A DNA stretch of 64,000 bases, from contig CAIPYV010000067.1 in assembly GCA_903869365.1 (NCBI GenBank), positions 1-64,000 on the forward strand, given 5' to 3'. This DNA comes from an uncultured Chlorobiaceae bacterium. GTDB taxonomy: Bacteria; Bacteroidota; Chlorobiia; Chlorobiales; Chlorobiaceae. The notes under the pieces are model-generated. The model was not told the origin of the DNA. It saw only the letters and a list, made by a program, of their open reading frames with translations, and made no database searches. The translations under genes were made by a program, and so were the position numbers. Each line of letters starts with the position of its first letter. Within the stretch, counting starts at the first letter, position 1. Below are positions 46,532 through 55,390 of the stretch, in pieces.

Positions 46532-47025
46532 ATTTTTTTATGATCAGACAGATTTGGGCTTGAGGATTCATGATCACTGCCTTTTTTTTCTGAACTGGTC
46601 ACCAATTTGTGCAGAATGCCGATGACGAGAAGGGAGGCAAGCAGAAGAGCATAATGCCATGGGTTGGTAAGCTGTTCTATATTCTGACCGGCTGTCGCTG
46701 TACGGACAGGTTCAACAATCAGCTGACGAAGAAGAGTTATCATGGCTACTTCAATGAAGACGACAACATGGAACACTCCGGTCTGCACGTAATTGATTTC
46801 AGCAGAAATCAGACTCGACAGAGTCCACACAATAAAAAGGGTACCCAAGGCCTGCAGAAAACCATGAGCAAGATTGTTTATCTCAAACGAATGGACAACC
46901 GCCATGAAAAACTCCCATAAGACCATCATGCTTGCCAGCACAAGTGCTACGGCCAGAAAAGCATGCAGGATATGATTAAATGCCCGCAAAGCACTTAAGA
47001 GGCGATCTTCAAAGGATGCTATCAT
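46525..47025 (-). CDS. PsiE-family membrane protein
   Basis: This 166-residue protein has four hydrophobic helices (AFLAVALVLASMMVLWEFF, FLQALGTLFIVWTLSSLI, FHVVVFIEVAMITLLRQLI, WHYALLLASLLVIGILHKL). The segment LINAEINYVQTG...VFIEVAMITLLRQLIV is typical of the PsiE superfamily (phosphate-starvation-inducible E and relatives), whose biochemical role is unknown. The C-terminus is a charged 25-residue tail. The last two codons run into the palindromic repeat. Confidence 0.75.
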   Translation of the reverse strand: MIASFEDRLLSALRAFNHILHAFLAVALVLASMMVLWEFFMAVVHSFEINNLAHGFLQALGTLFIVWTLSSLISAEINYVQTGVFHVVVFIEVAMITLLRQLIVEPVRTATAGQNIEQLTNPWHYALLLASLLVIGILHKLVTSSEKKGSDHESSSPNLSDHKKML

Positions 47026-47212
47026 GACCTGAGCAGGTTAATGATTATCATGAGCAAAAGTAACAATTAGCTTCTGAGTTTGCAAAAAAAGCAGGTTTAT
47101 AAACAGCATCACCCCCTCGAAATTATTGGAGAGTCTCCCTGCCCAATGTACATTATTGCTACCGATTCAGAGATATTTCACATTGAAACGTAGACTGTTC
47201 CACTGGAGTTGC

Positions 47213-47725
47213 ATGAACGAAACAGAATTAAAACAGCTGCAGAAAGGTGATATTCTTATCAACCTTACCTACCTGCCCGATGACGTGGTTAGTGTCAGCA
47301 GCAAAATACATATTGTCGCACCACCAGCAAGCGTATGGAAGACACTTACCGATTATGACAACCTGAGCAGTTACCTCCCCAAGGTCTTGTCAAGCAAAGT
47401 TGTTGAACGTCATGGCAATGAGATCACTCTTGACCAGATCGGAAAAACCGGTATTTTTATCTTCGAAAAAATTGTTCATTTTCGTTTGAAAATCACAGAA
47501 GAGTATCCAAATAACATCAGCTTCGGGCAGGTAGATGGAGATTTTGATGTCTACCGGGGAGAATGGGCGCTTGAAACAAGTCCTGCAATCCAAGGAACAG
47601 TACTCTCTTATCATGCGGAAATCAAGCCCCTTTTTTTTGCACCCCCAATCCTTGTCATTTTTGTGCAGCGACAGGATCTGCCAGGAATACTCAAGGCACA
47701 CAAGCAAAGAGCTGAAGCCCTTTAG
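47213..47725 (+). CDS. cytoplasmic SRPBCC/START-like protein
   Basis: The 170-residue protein belongs to the SRPBCC (polyketide cyclase/COQ10-like) lipid-binding fold: KIHIVAPPASVWKTLTDYDNLSSYLPKVLSSKVVERHGNE, EKIVHFRLKITEEYPNNISFGQVDGDFDVYRGEWALE and a C-terminal helix FVQRQDLPGILKAHKQRAEAL. It probably carries or processes a hydrophobic ligand. It is paralogous to the secreted protein at 48850-49500 (same DYDN, GDF/GEFKVYxGEW and FFAP motifs). The start ATG at 47213 has a GGAG ribosome binding site; the track ORF extends further upstream without support. The SDR gene follows 52 bases later. Confidence 0.78.
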   Translation: MNETELKQLQKGDILINLTYLPDDVVSVSSKIHIVAPPASVWKTLTDYDNLSSYLPKVLSSKVVERHGNEITLDQIGKTGIFIFEKIVHFRLKITEEYPNNISFGQVDGDFDVYRGEWALETSPAIQGTVLSYHAEIKPLFFAPPILVIFVQRQDLPGILKAHKQRAEAL

Positions 47726-47777
47726 CCGAAAGAGTGACAGCTTTTTTTACCTGCAACCCTTTGACTCTTGAAACACT

Positions 47778-48830
47778 ATGATTACTGATAAGCCTGTTTG
47801 CGTTACCGGAGCATCCGGATTTATAGCTGCCCATATCGTCCGACAACTCCTTGAGCAAGGGTATCGTGTCAGAGGAACGGTACGAAAAAGCCCGAAGAAC
47901 TATCCTTTCCTTCTGGGACTTCCTGGAGCTTCCGAACGTTTAGAACTTGTTGTAGCTGATCTGCTGGCTGAGGGTTCCTATGACCTTGCCATTGCAGGGT
48001 GCGATTATGTCATGCATACGGCAAGTCCTTATGAGATAAACGTTAAAAATCCGCAAACCGATCTTGTTGACCCGGCAGTTAACGGAACAGAAACAGTACT
48101 TGAAAGCTGCCTGAAATCAGGCGGAGTTAAACGGGTGATTTTTACCTCTTCGATTGCGGCCATTACCGATGAAGCGGACAGTAACAAAGTATTTACTGAA
48201 AAAGACTGGAATACCATGTCCTCGCTTGATCGCAACCCTTACCACTACTCTAAAACACTTGCTGAACGTGATGCCTGGGATTTTATTATGAGAAAACGGC
48301 CAAAGTTCGATCTGGTTGCTATCAATCCCTTTATGGTTATCGGTCCTTCGCTCGGTCCTTCGCTCAATACAAGTAACCAGATCATCCGCGATATTATGAT
48401 AGGGAGTTACCCTTGCCTCATGGATATTAACTGGGGTTTTGTTGATGTACGGGATGTAGCAAAGACGCATATTCTTGCCATGGAAACCAATTCGGCAAGC
48501 GGTCGTTATCTCTGCTCGGGCGAATCAATGAACATGAAAACACTGGTCGCACTTCTTGCGTCATCAGGTTTTGACACCTATGCATTACCAAAGCTTGATC
48601 TTTCAGGAAAGGCAGGCTCAATACTGATGAAAGTGCTTTCTTTCACACAACCGAGAGATACCGGCATGTATATCCGCACAAATATTGGCCGGACAATGCG
48701 CTATGACAATGCGAAAATCAAGCGGGAATTGGGTATATCTTTTAAACCGATTAAGGAGAGCATTATTGACGCCGTTAATGATATGATTCAGTGGGGTCAT
48801 CTCCCGTCGAAAAAAATTAAAAACAAGTAA
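47778..48830 (+). CDS. extended SDR, NAD(P)-dependent epimerase/dihydroflavonol reductase-like
   Basis: The 350-residue protein starts with the Rossmann motif VCVTGASGFIAAHIVRQLLEQGYRVRGTVR. It has a catalytic Ser/Tyr/Lys set in IFTSSIAAIT and NPYHYSKTLAERDAW (YxxxK), and VNGTETVLESCLKSGGVKRVIFTSS. The pattern fits the dihydroflavonol-4-reductase / cinnamoyl-CoA reductase / 3-beta-HSD-like branch of extended SDRs. It would reduce or oxidise a hydrophobic alcohol or ketone. It lies between two SRPBCC-fold genes on the same strand, suggesting a shared ligand (inference). Confidence 0.85.
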   Translation: MITDKPVCVTGASGFIAAHIVRQLLEQGYRVRGTVRKSPKNYPFLLGLPGASERLELVVADLLAEGSYDLAIAGCDYVMHTASPYEINVKNPQTDLVDPAVNGTETVLESCLKSGGVKRVIFTSSIAAITDEADSNKVFTEKDWNTMSSLDRNPYHYSKTLAERDAWDFIMRKRPKFDLVAINPFMVIGPSLGPSLNTSNQIIRDIMIGSYPCLMDINWGFVDVRDVAKTHILAMETNSASGRYLCSGESMNMKTLVALLASSGFDTYALPKLDLSGKAGSILMKVLSFTQPRDTGMYIRTNIGRTMRYDNAKIKRELGISFKPIKESIIDAVNDMIQWGHLPSKKIKNK

Positions 48831-48849
48831 ACAATTATTATAACTCTCT

Positions 48850-49500
48850 ATGCATAGCTCCATTCGAAGGGCATACCGCTCACTACTTCCCATCATAGTC
48901 GTACTGATCTCTTTTGTTTCTTATCCGTCATGGGCACAGCCTACAGAATCCACCTCTTCTGACTCCTTATCATCTGAGAAAGCACAGCTTTTAAACGGCA
49001 AGGCAGTTGTTGCCCTTGCCGACCTTCCGGATGGGGTTACAGGAGTAGAGGGACATATCTATATTGCCGCACCTCCAAAAAAGGTTTGGGAGGTTGTTAC
49101 TGATTATGACAATCATAAGAAATTCGTCCCGAATGTTCTTGACAGTGGTACAATTTCAGATAATGGCACAGAAAAAGTGATCTTTGAAAAAGGGAAATCG
49201 GGAATGCTCTTTTTTCAAAAGACAGTCAATATCAAAATGAAAGTATGGGGAGAGGTTCCGAAGCATCTTTTTTTTGAGCAAATCACCGGAGAGTTCAAAG
49301 TCTATCATGGGGAGTGGATTCTTGCCGATTATCGGCAAGGAACAGGAACATTCCTAACCTACAAAGCCGAAGTTAAACCTGATTTTTTTGCACCCCGGTT
49401 TGCTGTAAAAAATGTCCAGAAACGCGATTGCCCTTTAATGATGTCAGCTATGAAAAAACAGGCTGAATCATTGGTATCGTCAGAACTCAAAAAAGAGTGA
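48850..49500 (+). CDS. secreted SRPBCC/START-like protein
   Basis: The 216-residue protein has a signal peptide (RSLLPIIVVLISFVSYPSWA) and a Ser-rich linker. An SRPBCC domain from about residue 50 follows: VTGVEGHIYIAAPPKKVWEVVTDYDNHKKFVPNVLDSG, KTVNIKMKVWGEVPKHLFFEQITGEFKVYHGEWILADY, VKPDFFAPRFAVKNVQKRDCP. The alignment with the cytoplasmic protein at 47213-47725 is clear across the whole domain, so one copy acts inside the cell and one in the periplasm. No enzymatic residues can be named. It follows the SDR gene by 19 bases and probably shares its transcript. Confidence 0.8.
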   Translation: MHSSIRRAYRSLLPIIVVLISFVSYPSWAQPTESTSSDSLSSEKAQLLNGKAVVALADLPDGVTGVEGHIYIAAPPKKVWEVVTDYDNHKKFVPNVLDSGTISDNGTEKVIFEKGKSGMLFFQKTVNIKMKVWGEVPKHLFFEQITGEFKVYHGEWILADYRQGTGTFLTYKAEVKPDFFAPRFAVKNVQKRDCPLMMSAMKKQAESLVSSELKKE

Positions 49501-49501
49501 A

Positions 49502-50527
49502 CTACCGGCGGAAGAGTTGAGATATCGGTGAGGAGTGGAAAATGGTGCGGTCGTTAACAACCCTTGAGGTCTGAATAGTATTGCGCTTTTTGAGGGTAGA
49601 GGAAATCTTGGGGAAATTATAGCTTATTGCCCGAAACACCGCTCCGGATTTTTTTAGACTGCCAGTGCCCTGGAAAAGGTAAGATATTGCCGCGGCAACA
49701 TCAAGCAGTAACCGAAGAGGAAGCAGCCACAACAGTGTTGCTGTATCAAGGTTTTTCAGCAGCATGGTCATATTGTTACGATGGTTGAAATAGATTTTTT
49801 CAGCAGAACCACCCTGCAGCGATGCACCTCCCTCGTGCAGTATCACGGACGATGGTACTGATCGCACACGATAGCCGGCAAGCTTCATTCGCCAGGAGAG
49901 ATCAATCTCCTCCATCTGCATAAAAAAATCTTCATCAAACCCGCCGAGTTCTTCGACGACCGCTCTGTTTGCAAACATGGCAACTCCCGACGCCCAGAAA
50001 ATATCCTGCCTGGTATCATACTGCCCCTTGTCACTCTCAAGTGTGGAAAAGGTGCGCCCAAGACACCAGGGATAACCAAGCCTGTCAATCATACCACCTG
50101 CCGCGCCAGCATAATCAAAAACTTTTTTGCCTTTACCATGAGCTTTCAGGGAAAGGATTTTCGGCTGCAAGGCAGCTGTCCGATCATCCTCAAGAGCTAC
50201 AGAGACAAGCTGATCAAGCCAATGGGGATCATGAACAGTATCATCATTCATAAAGACAACGTAATCGGCTGAGGTGTTTTTCAGCCCTGCATTGCACCCA
50301 CCGGCATAGCCTCTGTTTTCCGGCAGCCTCACCAGTCGTGCATTTCTGTAACGTTTAACAAGAAAAACCAGTCCAGCCTCTTTTCCGCCGTTATCAACCA
50401 CGACAATGCTCATTGAGGGGTAGAGGGTATTTTCAAGCGAATCAAGACAGCGCTCAAGCAGATCACGCCGCTTGTAATATGGGATAATGATATCGACGGA
50501 AGGGTAATGCTGTTCGGGCAGGTTCAT
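49502..50527 (-). CDS. family 2 glycosyltransferase
   Basis: This 341-residue protein is a GT-A fold, family 2 glycosyltransferase of the rhamnosyltransferase type: VDIIIPYYKRRDLLERCLDSLENTLYPSMSIVVVDNGG, LPENRGYAGGCNAGLKN, YVVFMNDDTVHDPHWL with the DxD-type metal site, FWASGVAMFANRAVVEELGGFDEDFFMQMEEIDLSWRM. A C-terminal hydrophobic helix (LLWLLPLRLLLDVAAAISYLF) suggests membrane association. It would add a sugar to a surface polysaccharide or lipid. The start at 50527 is preferred over the longer track ORF because it matches the family and stays clear of trpA. Confidence 0.87.
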   Translation of the reverse strand: MNLPEQHYPSVDIIIPYYKRRDLLERCLDSLENTLYPSMSIVVVDNGGKEAGLVFLVKRYRNARLVRLPENRGYAGGCNAGLKNTSADYVVFMNDDTVHDPHWLDQLVSVALEDDRTAALQPKILSLKAHGKGKKVFDYAGAAGGMIDRLGYPWCLGRTFSTLESDKGQYDTRQDIFWASGVAMFANRAVVEELGGFDEDFFMQMEEIDLSWRMKLAGYRVRSVPSSVILHEGGASLQGGSAEKIYFNHRNNMTMLLKNLDTATLLWLLPLRLLLDVAAAISYLFQGTGSLKKSGAVFRAISYNFPKISSTLKKRNTIQTSRVVNDRTIFHSSPISQLFRR

Positions 50528-50534
50528 AAAAAAA

Positions 50535-51338
50535 CTATCGCAGCGTTTTCCAGAACTCAGCAGCAAGTCGGGCACTCTCTTCGGGCGTTGCTGAAGCGGC
50601 AATATGCTGCAGCAGTGCCGTACCCACAACCGCCCCATCGGCCAGACTCCACATATATTTCACTCGATCCCTGTCCTTTATCCCAAAGCCGACAACAATT
50701 TTTTTCTTCGTGTGCTGGCGTACTCTTTTCAGGTAGTCATCGACCGCTGTATCGTTGGATGCATCGGAAAGTTTGGCGGTACCGGTTGTAGCATTGACAG
50801 CAAGGCAGTAGGAAAAATCAGTCGAAAGAGAGTCAATCAGCTCTATCCTTTCGGGCGGTGTTACCGGTGAAACAAGAAACACAACGGTAAGACCCAACCC
50901 TTTGGCCCGTTCAAGAAAATCAGCTGCCTCCTCGGGCGGAAGGTCAGGAATAAGCAACCCGTCAACGCCCGCTTCAACCGCTTCATGCAGAAAACAGTCA
51001 ACACCATAGGCAATCATCGGGTTGCAGTAGCCCATGAGAATGATGGGGGCGGTAATTTTTCTGCACCCTATACCCCGTCGAGCCTTCCGGACTAAGGCAA
51101 AAAGATACCCTATGGTGACACCGTTGCGGATAGCGGTATGAGCTGCCTCCTGAATCACCGGACCATCGCCGATAGGATCTGAATACGGCATACCGAGTTC
51201 AATGATATCAGCACCGCTCTCCTCAAGCACCTCAAGCACGGGCAGCGTCGCACCAGCAACAGGAAACTCTGGCATGTAATAGGCTATCAGCAGTTTCTTA
51301 TCCTGCTGCAAAAGGCTGGTAATTCTATTTTGAGTCAT
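50535..51338 (-). CDS. trpA: tryptophan synthase alpha subunit TrpA
   Basis: TrpA cleaves indole-3-glycerol phosphate to indole, which is channelled to TrpB. The 267-residue TIM barrel has LIAYYMPEFPVAGATLPVLEVLEESGADIIELGMPYSDPIGDGPVIQEA with catalytic Glu and Asp. It also shows LMGYCNPMIAYGVDCFLHEAVEAGVDGLLIPDLPPEEA and KIVVGFGIKDRDRVKYMWSLADGAVVGTALLQ. No other trp gene is nearby. It lies directly before the glycosyltransferase gene (gap of 7 bases) on the minus strand. Confidence 0.95.
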   Translation of the reverse strand: MTQNRITSLLQQDKKLLIAYYMPEFPVAGATLPVLEVLEESGADIIELGMPYSDPIGDGPVIQEAAHTAIRNGVTIGYLFALVRKARRGIGCRKITAPIILMGYCNPMIAYGVDCFLHEAVEAGVDGLLIPDLPPEEAADFLERAKGLGLTVVFLVSPVTPPERIELIDSLSTDFSYCLAVNATTGTAKLSDASNDTAVDDYLKRVRQHTKKKIVVGFGIKDRDRVKYMWSLADGAVVGTALLQHIAASATPEESARLAAEFWKTLR

Positions 51339-51372
51339 AAGGAACTTTGATATTTGTCAGAACACACAATTT

Positions 51373-52053
51373 CTACAAAATAATCTGAATGGCAGCTATC
51401 ATGGATGTCATGACAATCATGTGCACAAGAACACTCCCCCAGACACTCTTAGTATTCGCAACAATGTAACCGCCCATAATGCCCAGTGGAAATGCCATCA
51501 TTGCCATCAATGCTCTCTCCATCATATTGACAGGAGCAACGGCAAAATGGTTGAGAAGAAAAAACAGGGTCGTCAACAATACCGTCAGATGTTTATTGAA
51601 CCCCTTTTCAATCATGGCGGAAAACATGATTCCTCTCCAGAGAAACTCTTCGGCAAGAACGAGGATAGGATAAAGGTAAAGGAGCGAACGATTCACAAGA
51701 AGATACTGCATCCCAGACATCATTGCAGCACCGTTTTGATTCTTCATCATGTTCACCGTATTCATCATGGCCATAAGCAACAGAAGAGTGCCGCCAATAA
51801 GGCCCCACAAAAGGGATGTACGGAGATTTCCGCCTGCAAGATACATCTCCTTCCATTCACCATTTTTTTTACCCCGATAAAGCACAAGCGCTATAGAACC
51901 GATAACGTAAAGAGCGAGCGCCGGCCACTCAAGAAGAGGTGTAAAGTGACCAAGAAGACCAAGCAACCAGATGGCTGCCATCAGACCAAACGAAAGGTTG
52001 AACCTTGCTGTAGAGGAGTCCTGTTCAAAAGAGAGCGCTTTGACAGATTTCAT
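51373..52053 (-). CDS. CPBP-family intramembrane metalloprotease
   Basis: The 226-residue integral membrane protein has about six helices and the ABI/CPBP motifs: LAEEFLWRGIMFSAMIEKG (EExxxR), FFLLNHFAVAP (first His), and VWGSVLVHMIVMT (second His). These form the glutamate-type active site shared with Rce1 CAAX proteases. Bacterial members process membrane peptides or serve in bacteriocin immunity; no peptide gene is nearby. It lies between queC and trpA on the same strand. Confidence 0.85.
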   Translation of the reverse strand: MKSVKALSFEQDSSTARFNLSFGLMAAIWLLGLLGHFTPLLEWPALALYVIGSIALVLYRGKKNGEWKEMYLAGGNLRTSLLWGLIGGTLLLLMAMMNTVNMMKNQNGAAMMSGMQYLLVNRSLLYLYPILVLAEEFLWRGIMFSAMIEKGFNKHLTVLLTTLFFLLNHFAVAPVNMMERALMAMMAFPLGIMGGYIVANTKSVWGSVLVHMIVMTSMIAAIQIIL

Positions 52054-52086
52054 GACTGAAGGAGATTGATTGAAGGATGAATGGTA

Positions 52087-52770
52087 CTATCGAATATACA
52101 GAGGACGCTCTTCATATTCAATCGGATCGCGTACACCCATCAACTCGAACGCCCGAAGCCGCCGGGCACAACTGTCGCAGAGACCGCATGCCCTCCCCTC
52201 ACTTTTGTAGCACGACCAGCTCAGATTGAACGGCGCACCCAGCGCCATCCCTTTGCGGACAATGTCTGATTTCTGCATCTCAATGAGGGGCGTAAGGATT
52301 TCAATATTCGTCTCGGGTTTTGTGCCGAGTGCAATAACCGTGTTGAACGCATCATAGAACACCTTGCGGCAGTCAGGATAGCCGGACGAGTCCTCTTCGA
52401 CTGCCCCTATAAAGATTTTGCCGGCTCCGATCACTTCCGACCAGCTTACCGCCATGGAGAGAAAACCGGCATTGCGGAATGGCACATAACTGGTGGGAAT
52501 CGATGAATCCTGAAAGTCTGCCCCTTTCACAGGCATTGAATAATCGGTCAGCGAAGAGCCGCCTATCTGAGCAAGAAAATCAGCATTAACTTCAAGGCAT
52601 TGCTCAATATTGTAGTGATTGCAGATAGCTCGAAATGACTCCAGCTCCTTCTGCCAGGTGCGCTGTCCGTAATTGACATGCATAGCAGCCAATGCAAAGC
52701 CCTCGTCATGAGCGATTGCAGTGGTGACAAGACTGTCCATACCGCCGCTCAGAAGAACTACGGCTTTCAT
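52087..52770 (-). CDS. queC: 7-cyano-7-deazaguanine synthase QueC
   Basis: QueC converts 7-carboxy-7-deazaguanine to preQ0 with ATP and ammonia, on the way to queuosine. The 227-residue enzyme starts [24 protein letters not shown] with the PP-loop. It has [57 protein letters not shown], and the zinc cysteines [19 protein letters not shown]. The ORF track is 21 residues longer; the ATG at 52770 fits the family. queA of the same pathway is at 39.5-40.5 kb; queD, queE and queF are not seen. Confidence 0.93.
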   Translation of the reverse strand: MKAVVLLSGGMDSLVTTAIAHDEGFALAAMHVNYGQRTWQKELESFRAICNHYNIEQCLEVNADFLAQIGGSSLTDYSMPVKGADFQDSSIPTSYVPFRNAGFLSMAVSWSEVIGAGKIFIGAVEEDSSGYPDCRKVFYDAFNTVIALGTKPETNIEILTPLIEMQKSDIVRKGMALGAPFNLSWSCYKSEGRACGLCDSCARRLRAFELMGVRDPIEYEERPLYIR

Positions 52771-52843
52771 GTTTCGTACATATGGTATTGATGCAAAAAA
52801 TTTCTGAAAGGTATACAATTCTTTGATATTCAAACGGAAATGG

Positions 52844-52879
52844 TAAAAAAAAAGCCAACCCGAAGGCTGGCTTTTTTTA
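52844..52879 (-). terminator. Rho-independent terminator of groESL
   Basis: On the minus strand AGCCAGCC-TTCG-GGTTGGCT forms an 8-bp stem (one G.U pair) with a stable UUCG tetraloop, followed by a run of nine T residues. It lies about 20 bases after the groEL stop codon. Confidence 0.92.
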
Positions 52880-52899
52880 AAAGAGTATGAAGCGTCGAA

Positions 52900-54543
52900 T
52901 TAATACATGCCGCCCATACCACCCATTCCGCCCGGAGGCATTGCGGGCATGTCTGATTTTTCTTCCTTGATATCGGTAATAGCAGCTTCTGTGGTCAGAA
53001 GAATGCTGGCAACTGATGCAGCGTTCTCAAGAGCACTTCTGGTAACCTTGGTAGGATCAACGACACCTGCCTCAACAAGATTTTCGTACTGCTCGGTTCT
53101 TGCATTGAAACCAAAATCACCGGTTCCTGCCTTGACCTTCTCCAGAACAACAGCACCATCAGTGGTACCGGTGTTTGCCACGATCTGGCGGAGGGGTTCT
53201 TCAAGAGCGCGGCGGACAATTTCAATACCGGTTTTCTGATCTTCATTGTCGGCAATAGCCCTGTCAAGACCCTTGATGGCGCGGATAAGAGCAACACCGC
53301 CACCAACAACGATACCTTCCTGAACAGCAGCGCGAGTTGCATGCAGCGCATCTTCAACACGTGCTTTCTTCTCTTTCATCTCAACTTCTGTTGAAGCTCC
53401 GATGTTAAGAACAGCAACGCCGCCTGAGAGTTTTGCAAGACGTTCCTGCAGCTTTTCAGTGTCGTAATCAGAGGTTGATTTTTCAATCTGTCCCTTGATC
53501 TCGTTGATACGAGCCTTGATCTCTTCAGCGGTACCTTTACCTTCAACAATGGTAGTGTTATCCTTGTCGACGGTAACACGACCAGCCTGTCCAAGATAGG
53601 AGATAGTTGCATTTTCGAGCTTGTAGCCCTTCTCTTCGGAAATAACCGTACCACCAGTGAGGATGGCGATATCTTCAAGCATGGCCTTGCGGCGATCACC
53701 AAAGCCAGGAGCCTTGACTGCACATACTTTCAGAGTACCTCTCAGCTTGTTCACGACAATCGTTGCAAGAGCTTCGCCTTCGATATCCTCTGAAATAATG
53801 ATCAGGGGACGGCCAGTCTGTGCAGATTTTTCAAGAATCGGAAGAAGCTCCTTCATGTTGCTGATCTTTTTGTCATAAATCAGAATCAGCGGATCTTCGA
53901 GTTCGGCATCCATCGTTTCAGGATTGGTCACGAAGTAAGGTGAAAGGTAACCACGGTCAAACTGCATACCTTCAACAACCTTAAGCTCGGTATCCATGCC
54001 TTTGGCTTCCTCAACAGTGATAACACCGTCTTTGCCGACCTTGTCCATCGCTTCAGCAATCAGTTCGCCGATTTCAGGATCGTTGTTGGCGGAAATAGTA
54101 CCAACCTGGGCAATCTCTTTCTTACCGGTAATAATACGGCTGATATTTCTCAGCTCCTGGACGACTTCCTTTACAGCACGGTCAATACCTCTCTTCAGAT
54201 CAATTGGACGAGCACCGGCAGTGACGTTCTTGAGACCTTCACGATAGATGGCCTGTGCAAGCACCGTAGCAGTGGTTGTACCGTCACCGGCGACATCGCT
54301 GGTCTTCGATGCAACTTCACGCACCATCTGGGCACCCATGTTCTCGAAAGGATCAGAAAGTTCGATCTCTTTTGCAACGGTGACGCCGTCTTTGGTTGAG
54401 GTCGGAGCACCGAATTTTTTGTCAATCAGTACATTACGTCCGGCAGGTCCGAGCGTAACTTTCACAGCATTTGCCAATTTGTCAACGCCAACTTTAAGTT
54501 TGGCCCTGGCTTCAGCATCAAAAAGAATATCTTTTGCAGTCAT
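52900..54543 (-). CDS. groL: 60 kDa chaperonin GroEL
   Basis: GroEL forms the double-ring folding cage with GroES and uses ATP. The 547-residue protein has the standard features from [47 protein letters not shown], through [14 protein letters not shown] (ATP-binding Asp-Gly-Thr-Thr) and the apical domain, to a C-terminal GGM repeat tail ([12 protein letters not shown]). It follows groES by 47 bases and is transcribed from the CIRCE-controlled promoter. It is the only GroEL in the window. Confidence 0.97.
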   Translation of the reverse strand: MTAKDILFDAEARAKLKVGVDKLANAVKVTLGPAGRNVLIDKKFGAPTSTKDGVTVAKEIELSDPFENMGAQMVREVASKTSDVAGDGTTTATVLAQAIYREGLKNVTAGARPIDLKRGIDRAVKEVVQELRNISRIITGKKEIAQVGTISANNDPEIGELIAEAMDKVGKDGVITVEEAKGMDTELKVVEGMQFDRGYLSPYFVTNPETMDAELEDPLILIYDKKISNMKELLPILEKSAQTGRPLIIISEDIEGEALATIVVNKLRGTLKVCAVKAPGFGDRRKAMLEDIAILTGGTVISEEKGYKLENATISYLGQAGRVTVDKDNTTIVEGKGTAEEIKARINEIKGQIEKSTSDYDTEKLQERLAKLSGGVAVLNIGASTEVEMKEKKARVEDALHATRAAVQEGIVVGGGVALIRAIKGLDRAIADNEDQKTGIEIVRRALEEPLRQIVANTGTTDGAVVLEKVKAGTGDFGFNARTEQYENLVEAGVVDPTKVTRSALENAASVASILLTTEAAITDIKEEKSDMPAMPPGGMGGMGGMY

Positions 54544-54590
54544 TGTAACAGATTCCTCCTGTAAGTTTTTTTTAAAATTTTAGTAACGGG

Positions 54591-54878
54591 TCAGTCGAGA
54601 ATTGCAAAAATGTCAGACTCGCGCATAATGAGGTAATCCTCACCTTCCACGTTGACTTCAGTACCGGAATACTTGCCGTACAGCACTTTCTTTCCTACGG
54701 TGACCTGCATTTCGAGCAGCTGGCCATTATCGGCAATCTTACCTGCTCCTACTGCCACGACTTCACCATACTGCGGTTTTTCTTTCCCGGTATCGGGAAT
54801 ATAAAGGCCGCCTTTGGTTTTTTCCTCTGCCGGTGCAGGTTTAACAATAACTCGATCAGCTAAGGGTTTCAAGTTCAT
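54591..54878 (-). CDS. groS: 10 kDa co-chaperonin GroES
   Basis: The lid of the GroEL chamber. The 95-residue protein has [44 protein letters not shown] with the mobile loop, and [31 protein letters not shown] at the C-terminus, all as in typical GroES. It is first in the groESL operon. It differs from the longer Cpn10-like protein at 17183-17572, which has an insertion in the middle. Confidence 0.97.
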   Translation of the reverse strand: MNLKPLADRVIVKPAPAEEKTKGGLYIPDTGKEKPQYGEVVAVGAGKIADNGQLLEMQVTVGKKVLYGKYSGTEVNVEGEDYLIMRESDIFAILD

Positions 54879-54948
54879 TGTCTTCTCTTGTTTGGGTTTT
54901 AGATTAATAGTAAGATACTATTGACTTGTCTCATTGATTTTTATGTTT

Positions 54949-54975
54949 TTAGCACTCAAGCGTCCCGAGTGCTAA
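54949..54975. promoter_or_regulatory. CIRCE operator (HrcA-binding) of groESL
   Basis: TTAGCACTC-AAGCGTCCC-GAGTGCTAA is a perfect 9-bp inverted repeat with a 9-base spacer, identical to the CIRCE consensus. It lies about 70 bases upstream of the groES start on the minus strand. HrcA binding there represses groESL until heat shock. The hrcA gene itself is not in the window. Confidence 0.97.
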
Positions 54976-55062
54976 AAGAACACCTAATAATAAAAAAAAT
55001 ATTGTCGATTCCAAAAAGATTCTTTATTTCATGGTGTACAATTTTCATGTTTACCAACTGAT

Positions 55063-55374
55063 ATGCATAAGCCAGAGAATTTCAACAAAACAAACAACCA
55101 CACACTCTATTACACCATAGGTAAAATTACCGTGGACAAGCTGACCAGTACCCTTTCGAAAATGGAGGATGACACAGCGACAGCCGAAGACCGGCAGCTT
55201 GCTGCACTTTTGCAGGAAATTTCCGCTCTTGCCAAAAACCGGCTGTCGGTAGCGGCAAACGAAACCGAGTTCAGTAAAGGGAGCTCTGTATGGGTGGAAC
55301 GCACGGCGCAGTCGCACTTTCCTCATATCAGACTGCACGGCGGTGCGCTTGAAGATTATCCTTTGAAAAGCTGA
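55063..55374 (+). CDS. small hypothetical protein
   Basis: This 103-residue protein is not recognised. It has no signal peptide or membrane segment, is helical and charged in the middle (DKLTSTLSKMEDDTATAEDRQLAALLQEISALAKN) and ends in SHFPHIRLHGGALEDYPLKS. It has an ATG but no clear ribosome binding site. It converges with uvrA (16 bases between stops) and lies downstream of, and divergent from, the groESL promoter. The overlapping minus-strand ORF is less plausible in amino acid composition. It is called as a probable gene from length and composition only. Confidence 0.5.
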   Translation: MHKPENFNKTNNHTLYYTIGKITVDKLTSTLSKMEDDTATAEDRQLAALLQEISALAKNRLSVAANETEFSKGSSVWVERTAQSHFPHIRLHGGALEDYPLKS

Positions 55375-55390
55375 TCGTGAAAAATTCCCT

